Assembly (NCBI RefSeq): GCF_019443085.1
Contig: NZ_JAHZIL010000004.1
Location: 62,001 to 126,000 of the forward strand
Source of the DNA: Marinobacter sp. F4218
GTDB lineage: Bacteria; Pseudomonadota; Gammaproteobacteria; Pseudomonadales; Oleiphilaceae
Reading direction: 5' to 3'
DNA: 64,000 nucleotides
Shown: piece by piece, positions 8,923 through 17,891 of the stretch
Numbering within the stretch: the stretch's first letter is position 1
Layout of the letters: every line of letters begins with the position of its first letter
Translations under genes and position numbers: made by a program
The notes under the pieces: generated by a model
Told to the model about the DNA's origin: nothing
Database searches by the model: none
What the model saw: the letters and a program-made list of their open reading frames with translations, nothing else

Positions 8923-11097
8923 ATGCACCTCTATATTGCCGAAAAACCAAGCCTCGGCCGCGCCATTGCCGCCGCCCTGCCCGGCCCCTATCAGAAAGGC
9001 CAGGGCTGGATCCGTTGCGGCAAAGGCGACGACGCTGCCACCGTCAGTTGGTGTATTGGCCACTTGCTGGAGCCCGCCGAACCGGCTCGCTACAACCCCG
9101 CCTGGAAGAAATGGCGCCAGGAACATTTACCCATGTTCCCGGAGCAATGGCAGGTAATGCCCAAGGACAGCGTGCGCCAGCAACTGAAGGTGCTTGAGTC
9201 CCTGATACGTCAGGCCGAAACCATTGTCCACGCAGGGGATCCCGACCGGGAGGGGCAACTGCTGGTGGACGAGGTACTCAGGTACTTCGGCGCAAAAGCG
9301 CCGGTTCAGCGAATACTGATCAACGATCTGACACCTGCCGCAGTGGCGAAGGCCGTTCAGACCCCGAAGGACAACCGTGAATTCCGCCGGCTGTCCCACT
9401 CGGCTCTCGCTCGCCAACGCGCCGACTGGCTGTACGGCATTAACCTGACACGCTTCTATACCCTGACCTACCAGCAGCAGGGCGAACAGGGCGTCTATTC
9501 CGTCGGCCGGGTGCAGACGCCGGTTCTGGGTCTCGTGGTGGAGCGTGACAACACCATCGCGAACTTTGACCCCAGGCCCTTTTTTCGCATTGAGGCGCGC
9601 TTCACAGCACAGGAAGAGGAAGCGGACCAAACCCCGTTCACCGCGCGCTGGCTGCCAGACGAACAGTTCCGCGATCACCTTGATGAGGAAAACCGCTTGC
9701 TCGACAGGGCAACGGCAGAGCAGATCGCCGCCGACACCAACGGACGCCCCGGAACGATCGTCGAGTCCCGGTTTCGCGACCGCCCGGAACCACCGCCTTT
9801 ACCTTTGTCACTCTCGGTGCTTCAGATTGAGGCCGGGCGGCTATTTCGCATGGGCGCCAAAGAGGTTCTGGATACGGCGCAGAATCTGTACGAACGGCAC
9901 CAACTGATCACCTACCCACGTTCAGACTGCCGGTACCTTCCGGAAGGCCACTACGGTCAGCGGGAACAGGTGGTACGGGCGATTGCCCGGGTTGCGCCAA
10001 ACCTCGCTGACGCCTGCAGCGCGGCAGATCTTGAGCGTCGAACCGCCGCCTGGAACGACAAACGGGTAGACGCCCACCACGCCATCATTCCAACCAGCCG
10101 GCCGGCTCCGAATGGCAAGCTGACACCGGCCGAAGAGAAAATCTACGACCTGATCAGCCGTCACTACCTGATGCAGTTCGCGGCCGATGCCGTGCACCGG
10201 GAAGGCCGCCTTACGGTGCGAGTGGCGGAACACAAGTTCCGGGCCACCGAGACCGCCATCCTGACGCCTGGCTGGAAGGCCCTGGAACTGAAGCTGCGGG
10301 AAGGCAGAAGCGATCCCCAGAAAGCGCCGCTCCCAAGACTGGAACGGGGCGAACCGGTGCTGTGCGACGACTGCTCTATTGCTGAACGGAAAACCCAGCC
10401 GCCGCAGCACTTCACCGACGCCACCCTGCTCTCGGCGATGACCAACATTGCCCGCTTCGTCAGCGATCCCGAGTTGCGCAAGACGCTTCGGGAGACCGAC
10501 GGACTCGGCACCGAAGCCACCCGCGCCGCGATTATCGACACGCTGTTCAAAAGGGAATACCTGTACCGGGACAGCCGGCACATCCGGGCCACTGACAAGG
10601 GAAAGGCGCTGATCAGCGCCCTGCCCGAATCAGTCAGCAAACCGGACCGTACCGCGGTATGGGAGGCAACACTTGAAAGCATCCGGCGTGGCGAGGGCGA
10701 CCCCCGCGCCTTCCTGGACACACTGAAACAGGAAGTCCGGGATTTCATTAATCGCCCACAGGGCGACCGTGTCGCCGATGAACCGGGAGACGCTCAGCCG
10801 GGGCAGGTGCATTGTCCGAAATGCCGGGCGCCCATGACCGAAAGGGACGGCAAGTTTGGACGCTTCCACGCCTGCACCCGGTACCCGGATTGCACAGGCA
10901 CGAGACCCATCGAGGATACGGCTCCGGCGGATGGCACCGGCCAGAAACCGATCCCCTGCCCCCACTGTTTTTCACCGCTGGTCCGAAGAAAAGGAAAAAA
11001 AGGCTGGTTCTGGGGCTGCAGTAATTTCCCTGCCTGCCGACAAACGCTTAATGACGAGGATGGGAAACCCGCCATCCGTTTACGCAAGTCTACATAA
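8923..11097 (+). CDS. topB: DNA topoisomerase III
   Basis: 724 residues, close to the usual type IA topoisomerase III length. The N-terminus MHLYIAEKPSLGRAIA opens the Toprim domain with its catalytic Glu, and AGDPDREGQLLVDE near 103-116 gives the DxDxE-type metal site. The segment YSVGRVQTPVLGLVV is characteristic of TopB. The active-site tyrosine is about Tyr331 in LITYPRSDCRYLP. After the core come two four-cysteine zinc ribbons: CPKC at 631-634 with its CTRYPDC partner, then CPHC near 679 with CSNFPAC. The enzyme decatenates DNA, often with RecQ. It stands alone; the response regulator operon begins 115 bp downstream. Confidence 0.97.
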   Translation: MHLYIAEKPSLGRAIAAALPGPYQKGQGWIRCGKGDDAATVSWCIGHLLEPAEPARYNPAWKKWRQEHLPMFPEQWQVMPKDSVRQQLKVLESLIRQAETIVHAGDPDREGQLLVDEVLRYFGAKAPVQRILINDLTPAAVAKAVQTPKDNREFRRLSHSALARQRADWLYGINLTRFYTLTYQQQGEQGVYSVGRVQTPVLGLVVERDNTIANFDPRPFFRIEARFTAQEEEADQTPFTARWLPDEQFRDHLDEENRLLDRATAEQIAADTNGRPGTIVESRFRDRPEPPPLPLSLSVLQIEAGRLFRMGAKEVLDTAQNLYERHQLITYPRSDCRYLPEGHYGQREQVVRAIARVAPNLADACSAADLERRTAAWNDKRVDAHHAIIPTSRPAPNGKLTPAEEKIYDLISRHYLMQFAADAVHREGRLTVRVAEHKFRATETAILTPGWKALELKLREGRSDPQKAPLPRLERGEPVLCDDCSIAERKTQPPQHFTDATLLSAMTNIARFVSDPELRKTLRETDGLGTEATRAAIIDTLFKREYLYRDSRHIRATDKGKALISALPESVSKPDRTAVWEATLESIRRGEGDPRAFLDTLKQEVRDFINRPQGDRVADEPGDAQPGQVHCPKCRAPMTERDGKFGRFHACTRYPDCTGTRPIEDTAPADGTGQKPIPCPHCFSPLVRRKGKKGWFWGCSNFPACRQTLNDEDGKPAIRLRKST

Positions 11098-11212
11098 CGA
11101 TACTGAATACATTGTCACATTTTGTGATAATCCGGCGGTATGGCTGATCAGTCCGTCTGATCATTAGCCTATCGGCAAGATGAAAACAGCGAGCAACCCC
11201 GGGAGAGGCTTC

Positions 11213-11950
11213 ATGCGAATCGCTCTGCTTGAAGACGAATACGAACAGGCACAGCACGTACAGTCGATGTTGTCCGAGCACGGGCACCACTGTGACAGCT
11301 TCCCCGCTGGCCAGTCGTTCCTCAGTGCTGTCCTGCATCGCAGTTACGATCTCCTTATCCTGGACTGGCAGATACCAGACATGACCGGCATTGAAGTGCT
11401 GGAAAATGTCCGGGCCCAGCTCGACTGGTCCATTCCAGTCGTCTTCCTCACCCAGCGAGACAGCGAAGCGGATATCGTCAGGGCCCTGGATGCCGGTGCC
11501 GACGACTACCTGGCCAAGCCGGCCCGGGAAGCTGAGCTGGTAGCGCGGATTAACGCCCTCGCCCGCCGAATCAACCCGGACAGCGAGAAGGAATTGCTGA
11601 GATACGGTCCGTTTGAGGTCAACACCAAGCGCCGCATCATCACTCTGCACGGGGAAGAGCTGACCCTGACCGATAAAGATTTTGACCTGACCCTGTTCCT
11701 GTTCCAGAACCAGGGCCGGCTGCTAACAAGAGAAATGCTCCTGGAGCGGGTATGGGGCCTGGCACGTGACATCAACACCCGTACCGTAGACACCCACATG
11801 AGCCGCCTGCGGCGCCGACTCGGCCTGAACCCCGAGAACGGTTTCCGGATCAAGACCATCTACCAGCGCGGCTACCGGCTCGAGTCGATGCAGACGCCGG
11901 AAGCAGAGACCACTGACATCGTCGAGACTGATCGGGCCGCGAATGAGTAA
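11213..11950 (+). CDS. OmpR/PhoB-family response regulator
   Basis: 245 residues from the ATG at 11213, chosen because GGGAGAGG precedes it; an earlier in-frame ATG at 11180 lacks one. The receiver domain (1-120) has acidic residues EDE at 7-9, the phosphoacceptor Asp51 in LILDWQIPD, a Thr in FLTQRD and the signalling Lys in LAKPAREAEL. A winged-helix DNA-binding domain follows (about 135-235), ending GFRIKTIYQRGYRLE, which is diagnostic of the OmpR class. The stop overlaps the FecR-domain gene by 8 bp, and the CHASE2 histidine kinase at 13614 is its probable cognate kinase. Confidence 0.95.
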   Translation: MRIALLEDEYEQAQHVQSMLSEHGHHCDSFPAGQSFLSAVLHRSYDLLILDWQIPDMTGIEVLENVRAQLDWSIPVVFLTQRDSEADIVRALDAGADDYLAKPAREAELVARINALARRINPDSEKELLRYGPFEVNTKRRIITLHGEELTLTDKDFDLTLFLFQNQGRLLTREMLLERVWGLARDINTRTVDTHMSRLRRRLGLNPENGFRIKTIYQRGYRLESMQTPEAETTDIVETDRAANE

Positions 11951-13580
11951 AACGGGAGTGCAACGACTTTTCCGGCTGCTGTGGGCGCCGGCCATCCTGT
12001 TGACCGCATTCACCACTCAGGCCGAACTGTCCATCACCCAGGGTTCTGCCTCCTCGGTCGGTGATTCTCAAAAAGCGACGACGCCCGAGTGGATATACAC
12101 GTTGCGGCCCGGTGAGAGTTACGGCCAAGTGGCAGGCGAACTACTGGCGCCAGGCTATTCGGCAGCGCGCCTGCTTCAGTACAACAACATTGAAAAAAGT
12201 TCGGCAATAGCCGAAGGCGACAGCATCCGCATTCCCCTGTCCTGGCTGAAGCGCCAACCCGACCCGGCCCGTGTTACGACCGTTTCCGGATCGGTTCAGC
12301 TGATCTCCAGCGCAGACGGTCGAAAGCTACCCCTGACGTCCTACACCCTGATTCGCGTGGGCGACGAAATCCTCTCCGGTTCCGGCTCTGCAACCATCGC
12401 ACTGGCGGACGGATCGGAGGTGCGAATTTCGCCGGACTCCCGACTGATTTTTAACCGCCTGACCCAGTACGGAAAATCCGGGATGGTGGATACACGCCTG
12501 CGCCTGCACAAAGGTGAGGTCCATACCCGGGTGAAACCGGTGATAGAGGGTGGTGCACGGTTCGAAATCGAAACCCCATCGGCCGTTGCTGCGGTTCGCG
12601 GAACCGTATTTGCCCTGCAGACCTCCGTCAACGGCACCAGCCTCCAGGTCACCGAGGGCGTGGTTGATTTCGGCTCGCCCGGCAAGACTCGCCGAATCCC
12701 GGCGGGATACAGTGCCTCGGTTTCGACCACGTCCAATACCGGCCTCAGCATCCGCCGCCTGCCGCCGGCACCGGAGGTCAATCCAATCCCGGCCACTCTG
12801 ACCAAGCTTCCGGCACCGGTAAGCTGGGCGCCAAGCCAGGCGCCACGACACCGCCTCGATATTTTCGAGTCTGACAGCGGGCGCTGGGTGGAAAGCCGAA
12901 AGCTCGACGGCAGCGAGTTCAAACTAAGCATGCTCGACAATGGCGATTACGAAATTCACCTGGCGGCGTTGGACAGTCGCGGCACAGCGGGCATGCCAGC
13001 GGTAATCCCCTTCGAGATTGACTTGCAGGCGCAATCCGCAAGCCTGGTTGCCCCTGCTGCCGGTGGCGTAGCCAACGATGATATGCCGGAATTCCGCTGG
13101 AGCCTGAACGGCCAGAACGAAGTCGCGCGGGTGGAAATCGCCGAAGACGACAGCTTCCGGGAATTGGTTACCACGAGCGAATGGGCCCCTGAAACATCGG
13201 CGCTGCCGTTGCGTCCCCTCGGGCCCGGCCAATACTACTGGCGGGTAGTTACCGAAGCCGGTGGCAACTCGGTGGCGATCAGCGAAACCAGAACACTGGT
13301 GGTAAACGGAAGTCTTCCGCCGGTGCGCATCATCAGCGTCAATTACGTGGATAGCCAGGTTCGGGTGTTCTGGGAGAAGGTCAGGACCGCGAGGGAATAT
13401 CGCCTCCAGCTTTCCGAGGAGCCCGAGTTCCAGAACATTATAAAGGAGGCTAAGCTTGCCGATACCACGGCAGCCTTGCGCCTGATTCCCGGAAGACGGT
13501 ATTTTGTGCGGCTTAAAGCTCTTTCTGACGGCCCCTTGACCAGTCGCTGGGGACCCGGGAGGGAACTGTACCTGGAATAA
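11943..13580 (+). CDS. Secreted FecR-domain protein with an N-terminal LysM-like module
   Basis: 545 residues. A signal peptide covers about 1-27 (ending TQA-E). Residues about 50-95 look like a LysM unit (YTLRPGESYGQVAGELL ... NNIEKSSAIAEGDSIRIP), suggesting binding to peptidoglycan. A FecR domain follows at about 105-225, with GSATIALADGSEVRI and AAVRGTVFALQT. The remainder (about 270-545) repeats fibronectin-like strands with FRWSLNGQNEVARVEIAED and VRVFWEKVRTAREYRLQLS. Classical FecR proteins regulate ECF sigma factors; stand-alone FecR/LysM proteins like this one sit beside CHASE2 sensors. It lies between its likely response regulator and kinase, so it may be a periplasmic sensor accessory. 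Confidence 0.85.
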   Translation: MSKTGVQRLFRLLWAPAILLTAFTTQAELSITQGSASSVGDSQKATTPEWIYTLRPGESYGQVAGELLAPGYSAARLLQYNNIEKSSAIAEGDSIRIPLSWLKRQPDPARVTTVSGSVQLISSADGRKLPLTSYTLIRVGDEILSGSGSATIALADGSEVRISPDSRLIFNRLTQYGKSGMVDTRLRLHKGEVHTRVKPVIEGGARFEIETPSAVAAVRGTVFALQTSVNGTSLQVTEGVVDFGSPGKTRRIPAGYSASVSTTSNTGLSIRRLPPAPEVNPIPATLTKLPAPVSWAPSQAPRHRLDIFESDSGRWVESRKLDGSEFKLSMLDNGDYEIHLAALDSRGTAGMPAVIPFEIDLQAQSASLVAPAAGGVANDDMPEFRWSLNGQNEVARVEIAEDDSFRELVTTSEWAPETSALPLRPLGPGQYYWRVVTEAGGNSVAISETRTLVVNGSLPPVRIISVNYVDSQVRVFWEKVRTAREYRLQLSEEPEFQNIIKEAKLADTTAALRLIPGRRYFVRLKALSDGPLTSRWGPGRELYLE

Positions 13581-13613
13581 TCCATTGAACAACCGAACGA
13601 CACAGCAGGGCTC

Positions 13614-16181
13614 ATGAACCGGGAATGGCTGCCAATAAAAACGACTCCCTGGACAATGGGCCTGATACTGCTGGCACTGCTTATCCTGATCCAGTCATCC
13701 GAACTTCCCCAACGGCTGGATTACTGGCTGTTCGATAAAGCCACTACCGCCGCACCAGCCCCACTTTCGAGCCAGGTTGCCATTGTGGCTATTGACGAGT
13801 TCAGCCTCGACCGGCTTGGGCGATGGCCCTGGCAACGCACGATCCACGCCGAACTCATCGAGAAACTGACGTCCGCCGGTGCGAAGACCATTGTCTTCGA
13901 CGTGCTGTTTCCCGAACCGTCTGCAGAGGACACCGTTCTTGCCGGTGCAATGCGCAGGCATGGCAATGTCGTACTGCCCATTCATCTTTCTCCACCGACA
14001 GCCCATCAACTGCTGAGCGAAGAACTTCCCGCACCTGAACTCACAGCTGCGGCCTCCAGTCTCGGCCACGCCCATGTTGAACTTGATGAGGACGGGGTCG
14101 CCCGGGGGCTCTATCTTTTCAATGGCCTGGGCAACCAACTCTGGCCCAGCCTCTCCCTGGCCGCCTCGAGCTTCCCCGGGAATGGATCCGACACTCATCC
14201 GGCTCCGCCATTCATGAATGTCCGGGATGAATATCGGGCGGTGCCGCTTGTAGGCGGAGCCGGCACCCTGCCCACGTACTCGTATATCGAGGTACTTAAT
14301 CAACCTCCGGCACCGGAAGTTTTCGAGGGCAAAACCGTATTTGTCGGTGCAACGGCAGTGGGTTTCGGCGACATACTGCCCACACCCTTTTCAGGGCTGA
14401 GCCGGCCAATGTCGGGCGTGGAGTTCCATGCCAACACCTTTTCGGCCCTCAACCAGGACCTTCTGATTCGTCGGGCTCCGGTCTGGGTTTCACCGACACT
14501 TACCCTGGCAATTGTGCTCGCGCTCTCTCTCCTACTGCCGAGAATGCGGCCGACTCGCACCATTGCCGCCTGCCTGATGACCGTGGCAGTGCTGCTTGTC
14601 GCCCATTTCTCTGGGCTGTTTGTCGCGAACCTGTGGATTCCCGTCGCGAATGCACTGCTGGTCCCATTGCTGGCACTGCCGATATCCAGCGGCTTTCGCC
14701 TCGCCATGACCAATCGCTTCCTGAACCGGCAACTGGACGACCTCGCCCGCAGCCCACACATCTCGGTTCCGGAACCCTCGCGACGGCACCCTGCCCAGCT
14801 CCTCGAACATTTCCAGGCACTGCTTCAACCTGAGGGATGGCTGCTCTGTGAAGGGCCGAACACCCTATCACGTCGCGGCCTGACCACCGCCGACATCCCC
14901 GGAAACCTCGAAGCCGGCCACTGGGTCCATGACAGCAACCGAAGCTGGATAGAACTGCTGCGCGGAAACACCACCTACACCCTAGGCCTGATCCTGCCGA
15001 ATGACCTGAGCCGCGAGGCCATCCAGCGCTACCTTCGCCGCCTCCACCTGAAAGCCAGCGAGGGACACCTCAAAAAGGAAAAGCCGCGGGAGAACATCTC
15101 CGCGAGAATCGAGCGGGTGCGCCTCGCCACCGAACGGCTCAATCACATGCAGCAGTTTATCCGGCGCAGCTTCGAACGCATGCCCGACGGCATCATCGTG
15201 ACGGACGAACTGGCCGTGATCCGTTTTGCCAATGGTCACATCGAGGAGTGGTTCCAGGAACCGATGCCAAGCCTTGCCGGCCTCCCCCTGGCCCGGCTTC
15301 TGGAGGGGCATGACCCCCGGGAGACGCCCCCCTGGCACGAAACCGTTTCGGAAACCCTGACGCTAAGGCAAAGCCGCACAGTCGACCTGCGCATTCGCAA
15401 CAAAGACTTCCTGATTCACTTTGCGCCATTCGCCCTGCCGGACAGCGATCAGCACGGCATCATCGCTAACATCTCCGACATTTCCGAACTTCGGGAACAA
15501 CAGCGCCAGCACCGGGAAGCCATCGACTTCATCTCCCACGATGTCCGGTCGCCCCTGGTGTCACAGTTGGCATTGATCGAGCAGCTCAAACGGGATCCGA
15601 GCCACATTGAGAAGGCACAGCTTGACCAGCTTGGCCGACTTGCCAGGCGGAGCTATCACCTTGCGGAAGAGTTTGTTCAGCTGGCACGCGCCGAACAGCT
15701 GACGGAAACCCGTTTCTATGAGTGCGAGTTCCTGGCCATCGTCGAAAACGCCCGTGACAGTGTCAGTGAGCAGGCGGCGGAAAAGAATATCCAGCTGCAA
15801 CTGCAGGGCACCGAGGATCTCTGGCTGAAAGGCAATGCGGAATTGCTCGAGCGAGCGGTCATCAATCTGCTGACCAATGCCGTCCAGTACAGTCCGGCGG
15901 ATTCGGCCATCGACATCCAGGTATACCGGGCTGGCCATCAGGCCTGCCTCACCATCGGCGACGAGGGCAGCGGTATTGATGCGGACGAGCTACCCCACCT
16001 GTTTGATCGTTACCGTCGCCAGAAGAGAAGCGAGCTGGCCGGTGTGCATGGCACAGGTCTGGGCTTGTCGTTTGTAAAGATTGTGGTGGAGAAACACCGA
16101 GGGGAAATTTCGGTGGCTTCGACGCCTGGTGAAGGCTCTACCTTTACCCTGAAGCTCCCGATTGCCGACCCCCTTGCCTGA
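13614..16181 (+). CDS. CHASE2-domain sensor histidine kinase
   Basis: 855 residues. One transmembrane helix near 13-30 leads into an extracytoplasmic CHASE2 domain (about 35-290; IDEFSLDRLGRWPWQR and VEFHANTFSALNQD are typical). Three closely spaced helices (about 295-375) return it to the cytoplasm. A PAS-like region (about 510-620, ERMPDGIIVTDELAVIRFAN) precedes the HisKA H-box FISHDVRSPL with His642. The ATPase core shows LLTNAVQYS (N box), GDEGSGID (G1), FDRYRRQ (F box) and GTGLGLSFVK (G2). CHASE2 ligands are unknown. The gene starts 33 bp after the FecR gene, so with the response regulator it forms a three-gene signalling operon. Confidence 0.95.
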   Translation: MNREWLPIKTTPWTMGLILLALLILIQSSELPQRLDYWLFDKATTAAPAPLSSQVAIVAIDEFSLDRLGRWPWQRTIHAELIEKLTSAGAKTIVFDVLFPEPSAEDTVLAGAMRRHGNVVLPIHLSPPTAHQLLSEELPAPELTAAASSLGHAHVELDEDGVARGLYLFNGLGNQLWPSLSLAASSFPGNGSDTHPAPPFMNVRDEYRAVPLVGGAGTLPTYSYIEVLNQPPAPEVFEGKTVFVGATAVGFGDILPTPFSGLSRPMSGVEFHANTFSALNQDLLIRRAPVWVSPTLTLAIVLALSLLLPRMRPTRTIAACLMTVAVLLVAHFSGLFVANLWIPVANALLVPLLALPISSGFRLAMTNRFLNRQLDDLARSPHISVPEPSRRHPAQLLEHFQALLQPEGWLLCEGPNTLSRRGLTTADIPGNLEAGHWVHDSNRSWIELLRGNTTYTLGLILPNDLSREAIQRYLRRLHLKASEGHLKKEKPRENISARIERVRLATERLNHMQQFIRRSFERMPDGIIVTDELAVIRFANGHIEEWFQEPMPSLAGLPLARLLEGHDPRETPPWHETVSETLTLRQSRTVDLRIRNKDFLIHFAPFALPDSDQHGIIANISDISELREQQRQHREAIDFISHDVRSPLVSQLALIEQLKRDPSHIEKAQLDQLGRLARRSYHLAEEFVQLARAEQLTETRFYECEFLAIVENARDSVSEQAAEKNIQLQLQGTEDLWLKGNAELLERAVINLLTNAVQYSPADSAIDIQVYRAGHQACLTIGDEGSGIDADELPHLFDRYRRQKRSELAGVHGTGLGLSFVKIVVEKHRGEISVASTPGEGSTFTLKLPIADPLA

Positions 16182-16200
16182 GACTTCGTTACTTCAGGCA
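16175..16200. terminator. Stem-loop at the end of the kinase gene
   Basis: A perfect 7-bp inverted repeat, TGCCTGA (16175-16181) and TCAGGCA (16194-16200), includes the kinase stop codon. It lies between convergent genes, so it may end transcription, but no T-run follows on either strand. A terminator role is only a suggestion. Confidence 0.3.
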
Positions 16201-16218
16201 TACAAGGGGCATCACGGA

Positions 16219-16629
16219 TCAAGACTGAATAGACTTGCTAACTACATCTGACGGTGCACTCATCACACCACTGGTGTCCTGCACCTGAATTGTAAAGTAC
16301 CAGGTACCATTTTCCAGCCCGTTGATCGCGTAGGACATTTCAGCTTCGGACTGAGCGTTGCTGATAACCACTTCCTCGCCCAGGTCTTCCGCATCCTTTC
16401 CATACCGAATCACGTACTTCTCGAGCTCGCCCATCTGGATGCTGTCGCCATTTTCCCGAGTCATGGGTGCGCTCCAGCTCAGTACCGCCGTGCGCTCATC
16501 GACGTACCCGCCGTTGCCTGCAGTAGATCCAGTGCCGGAACCTGACCCGCCTCCGCCACAGCCTGTGAGAAGAGTCCCGATTACAAACGCGGCCATCCCT
16601 GCCATTGACATTTTGTTGACGCGTTTCAT
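16219..16629 (-). CDS. Small lipoprotein with a fibronectin type III-like domain
   Basis: 136 residues from the ATG at 16629, chosen for a GGTGA 8 bp upstream; an ATG at 16644 is possible. A lipoprotein signal ends at LLTGC (Cys24) and is followed by a Gly/Ser-rich linker to about residue 45. The rest is one fibronectin III-like sandwich: AVLSWSAPMTRENGDSI, the strand KYVIRYGKDAEDL, the 'INGLENGTWYFTIQVQDTSG' pattern and the closing SAPSDVVSKSI. Such domains bind proteins or glycans at the outer membrane. It is a single gene; the AT-rich stretch upstream probably holds its promoter. Function unknown. Confidence 0.75.
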   Translation of the reverse strand: MKRVNKMSMAGMAAFVIGTLLTGCGGGGSGSGTGSTAGNGGYVDERTAVLSWSAPMTRENGDSIQMGELEKYVIRYGKDAEDLGEEVVISNAQSEAEMSYAINGLENGTWYFTIQVQDTSGVMSAPSDVVSKSIQS

Positions 16630-16644
16630 ATCTATATTCACCAT

Positions 16645-17002
16645 TTAATCGTCGTTACAGAGGAGTTGTTCAATTCGTGGGCAATTATGAATGAGGCAAA
16701 CGTCAATTTACTAATTACAAATTGGTCAATTTTCCGTCAGATATCGGTAATAAAATATTCCATTGCGCTGTTTTTTGGGTAATTTTTAACCTGGAATGGA
16801 ATTGAGGTAAGGGTTTGTACCTAGAGGAAAGTCATAAAACAGGCAGGAAAAAGTGTCCCCTTAAACAGGAGTTCATGGAGAGCACGCCGATCAGCGCCGT
16901 GGATATGACATTTTTTGAACTTGGATGGGCCGAGAATTCGTCAATTTAGTGTTGACGCTGGCAGATGTATACCAACAGCACGAACAGAAGCAGTTCAGAT
17001 GG
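16645..17002. other. Intergenic region, no gene seen
   Basis: About 358 bp between the fibronectin-like lipoprotein gene and the dioxygenase gene. The part from about 16680 to 16800 is clearly AT-rich against its surroundings and should contain the lipoprotein promoter, though I could not fix a clean -35/-10 pair. The rest shows no supported ORF, RNA gene or repeat; a 131-codon plus-strand frame here is an antisense shadow. Confidence 0.4.
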
Positions 17003-17842
17003 CTATGAGAGGGCGTCCTGGAGGGAGTAGAGGGGCGATTCGCTGGACCAGTGAAACATCCCTGATTTCTTGCCGAGGATGGTTGCCGGGATATGGGCGT
17101 CGCTGGCCCTGCCCGCCAACCCGTAACACACGTGCAAGGGCAAGAGATGCTCTTCCCGGGGATGGCAGAATCGGGCGTGGGGAGCCTGATCCCAGTGGAT
17201 CAGGCGCTCGGCGCGCTGTGATTCCGGCATGGTGGAGTCGGAGCAAGTCTCGTCCAGCCAGTCTTCGAAAGCCTGGTTGCGGGCCTGAATCTCCGGCGTA
17301 TTGGGGGTGAAGAACGCTCGCATGTTGTGAAACGAGAAGCCGGACCCGATCACCAGCAGGTTGTCGTAGTCCAGCGCCTGCAACGCCTTGCCAATCGCCA
17401 GATGCACGCCGGCATCCAGACTGCCTACCAGCGACAGCTGAACGCAGGGAATATCGGCCTCTGGGTACATCAGCTTCAGCGGCACGAACAGGCCATGATC
17501 GAAGCCGCGCTTATCATCAAGCCTTGCCGGAATTCCCGCCTTATCCAACGCCTGGTAAACCTGGCGGGCAAGCACGGGCTCACCCGGGCAGGGATACTGA
17601 ATGTCGTAGGCCTCTGGAGGAAAGCCATAATAGTCGTAGATCAACGGCGGGTTGGCACCGGCGGTGATTGTCGGTACCGCCTCCTCCCAATGGGCGCTGA
17701 TAACCAGAATCGCCGAGGGCTTTTTCAGCGCACCGCCCATTTCGGAGAGCCGTTCCACCAGCTCCCGATGCCCGGGATCGCCCAGCAACGGCATTGGCCC
17801 GCCGCCATGTGAGATGAACAGTACATCATTATCTGTGGTCAT
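17003..17842 (-). CDS. Class III extradiol dioxygenase (4,5-DOPA dioxygenase/YgiD-like)
   Basis: 279 residues from the ATG at 17842, preceded by GGAGGGGG; the frame extends six codons further without a better site. LigB-type fold: the N-terminal FISHGGGPMPLL supplies the first metal histidine, VISAHWEEAVPT the second, FDHGLFVPLKLMYP a third histidine, and VIGSGFSFHNMRAF a conserved C-terminal histidine. YgiD-type enzymes open catecholic rings with Fe(II) or Zn(II). It is the last gene of a doxX-yqjG-dioxygenase run (49 bp after yqjG), consistent with handling of quinones and catechols under the divergent LysR regulator. Confidence 0.9.
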   Translation of the reverse strand: MTTDNDVLFISHGGGPMPLLGDPGHRELVERLSEMGGALKKPSAILVISAHWEEAVPTITAGANPPLIYDYYGFPPEAYDIQYPCPGEPVLARQVYQALDKAGIPARLDDKRGFDHGLFVPLKLMYPEADIPCVQLSLVGSLDAGVHLAIGKALQALDYDNLLVIGSGFSFHNMRAFFTPNTPEIQARNQAFEDWLDETCSDSTMPESQRAERLIHWDQAPHARFCHPREEHLLPLHVCYGLAGRASDAHIPATILGKKSGMFHWSSESPLYSLQDALS

Positions 17843-17891
17843 GGTCGCCCCCTCCAGCAAACGGTCGCATGCGGGTTACCGGCAATACCGT

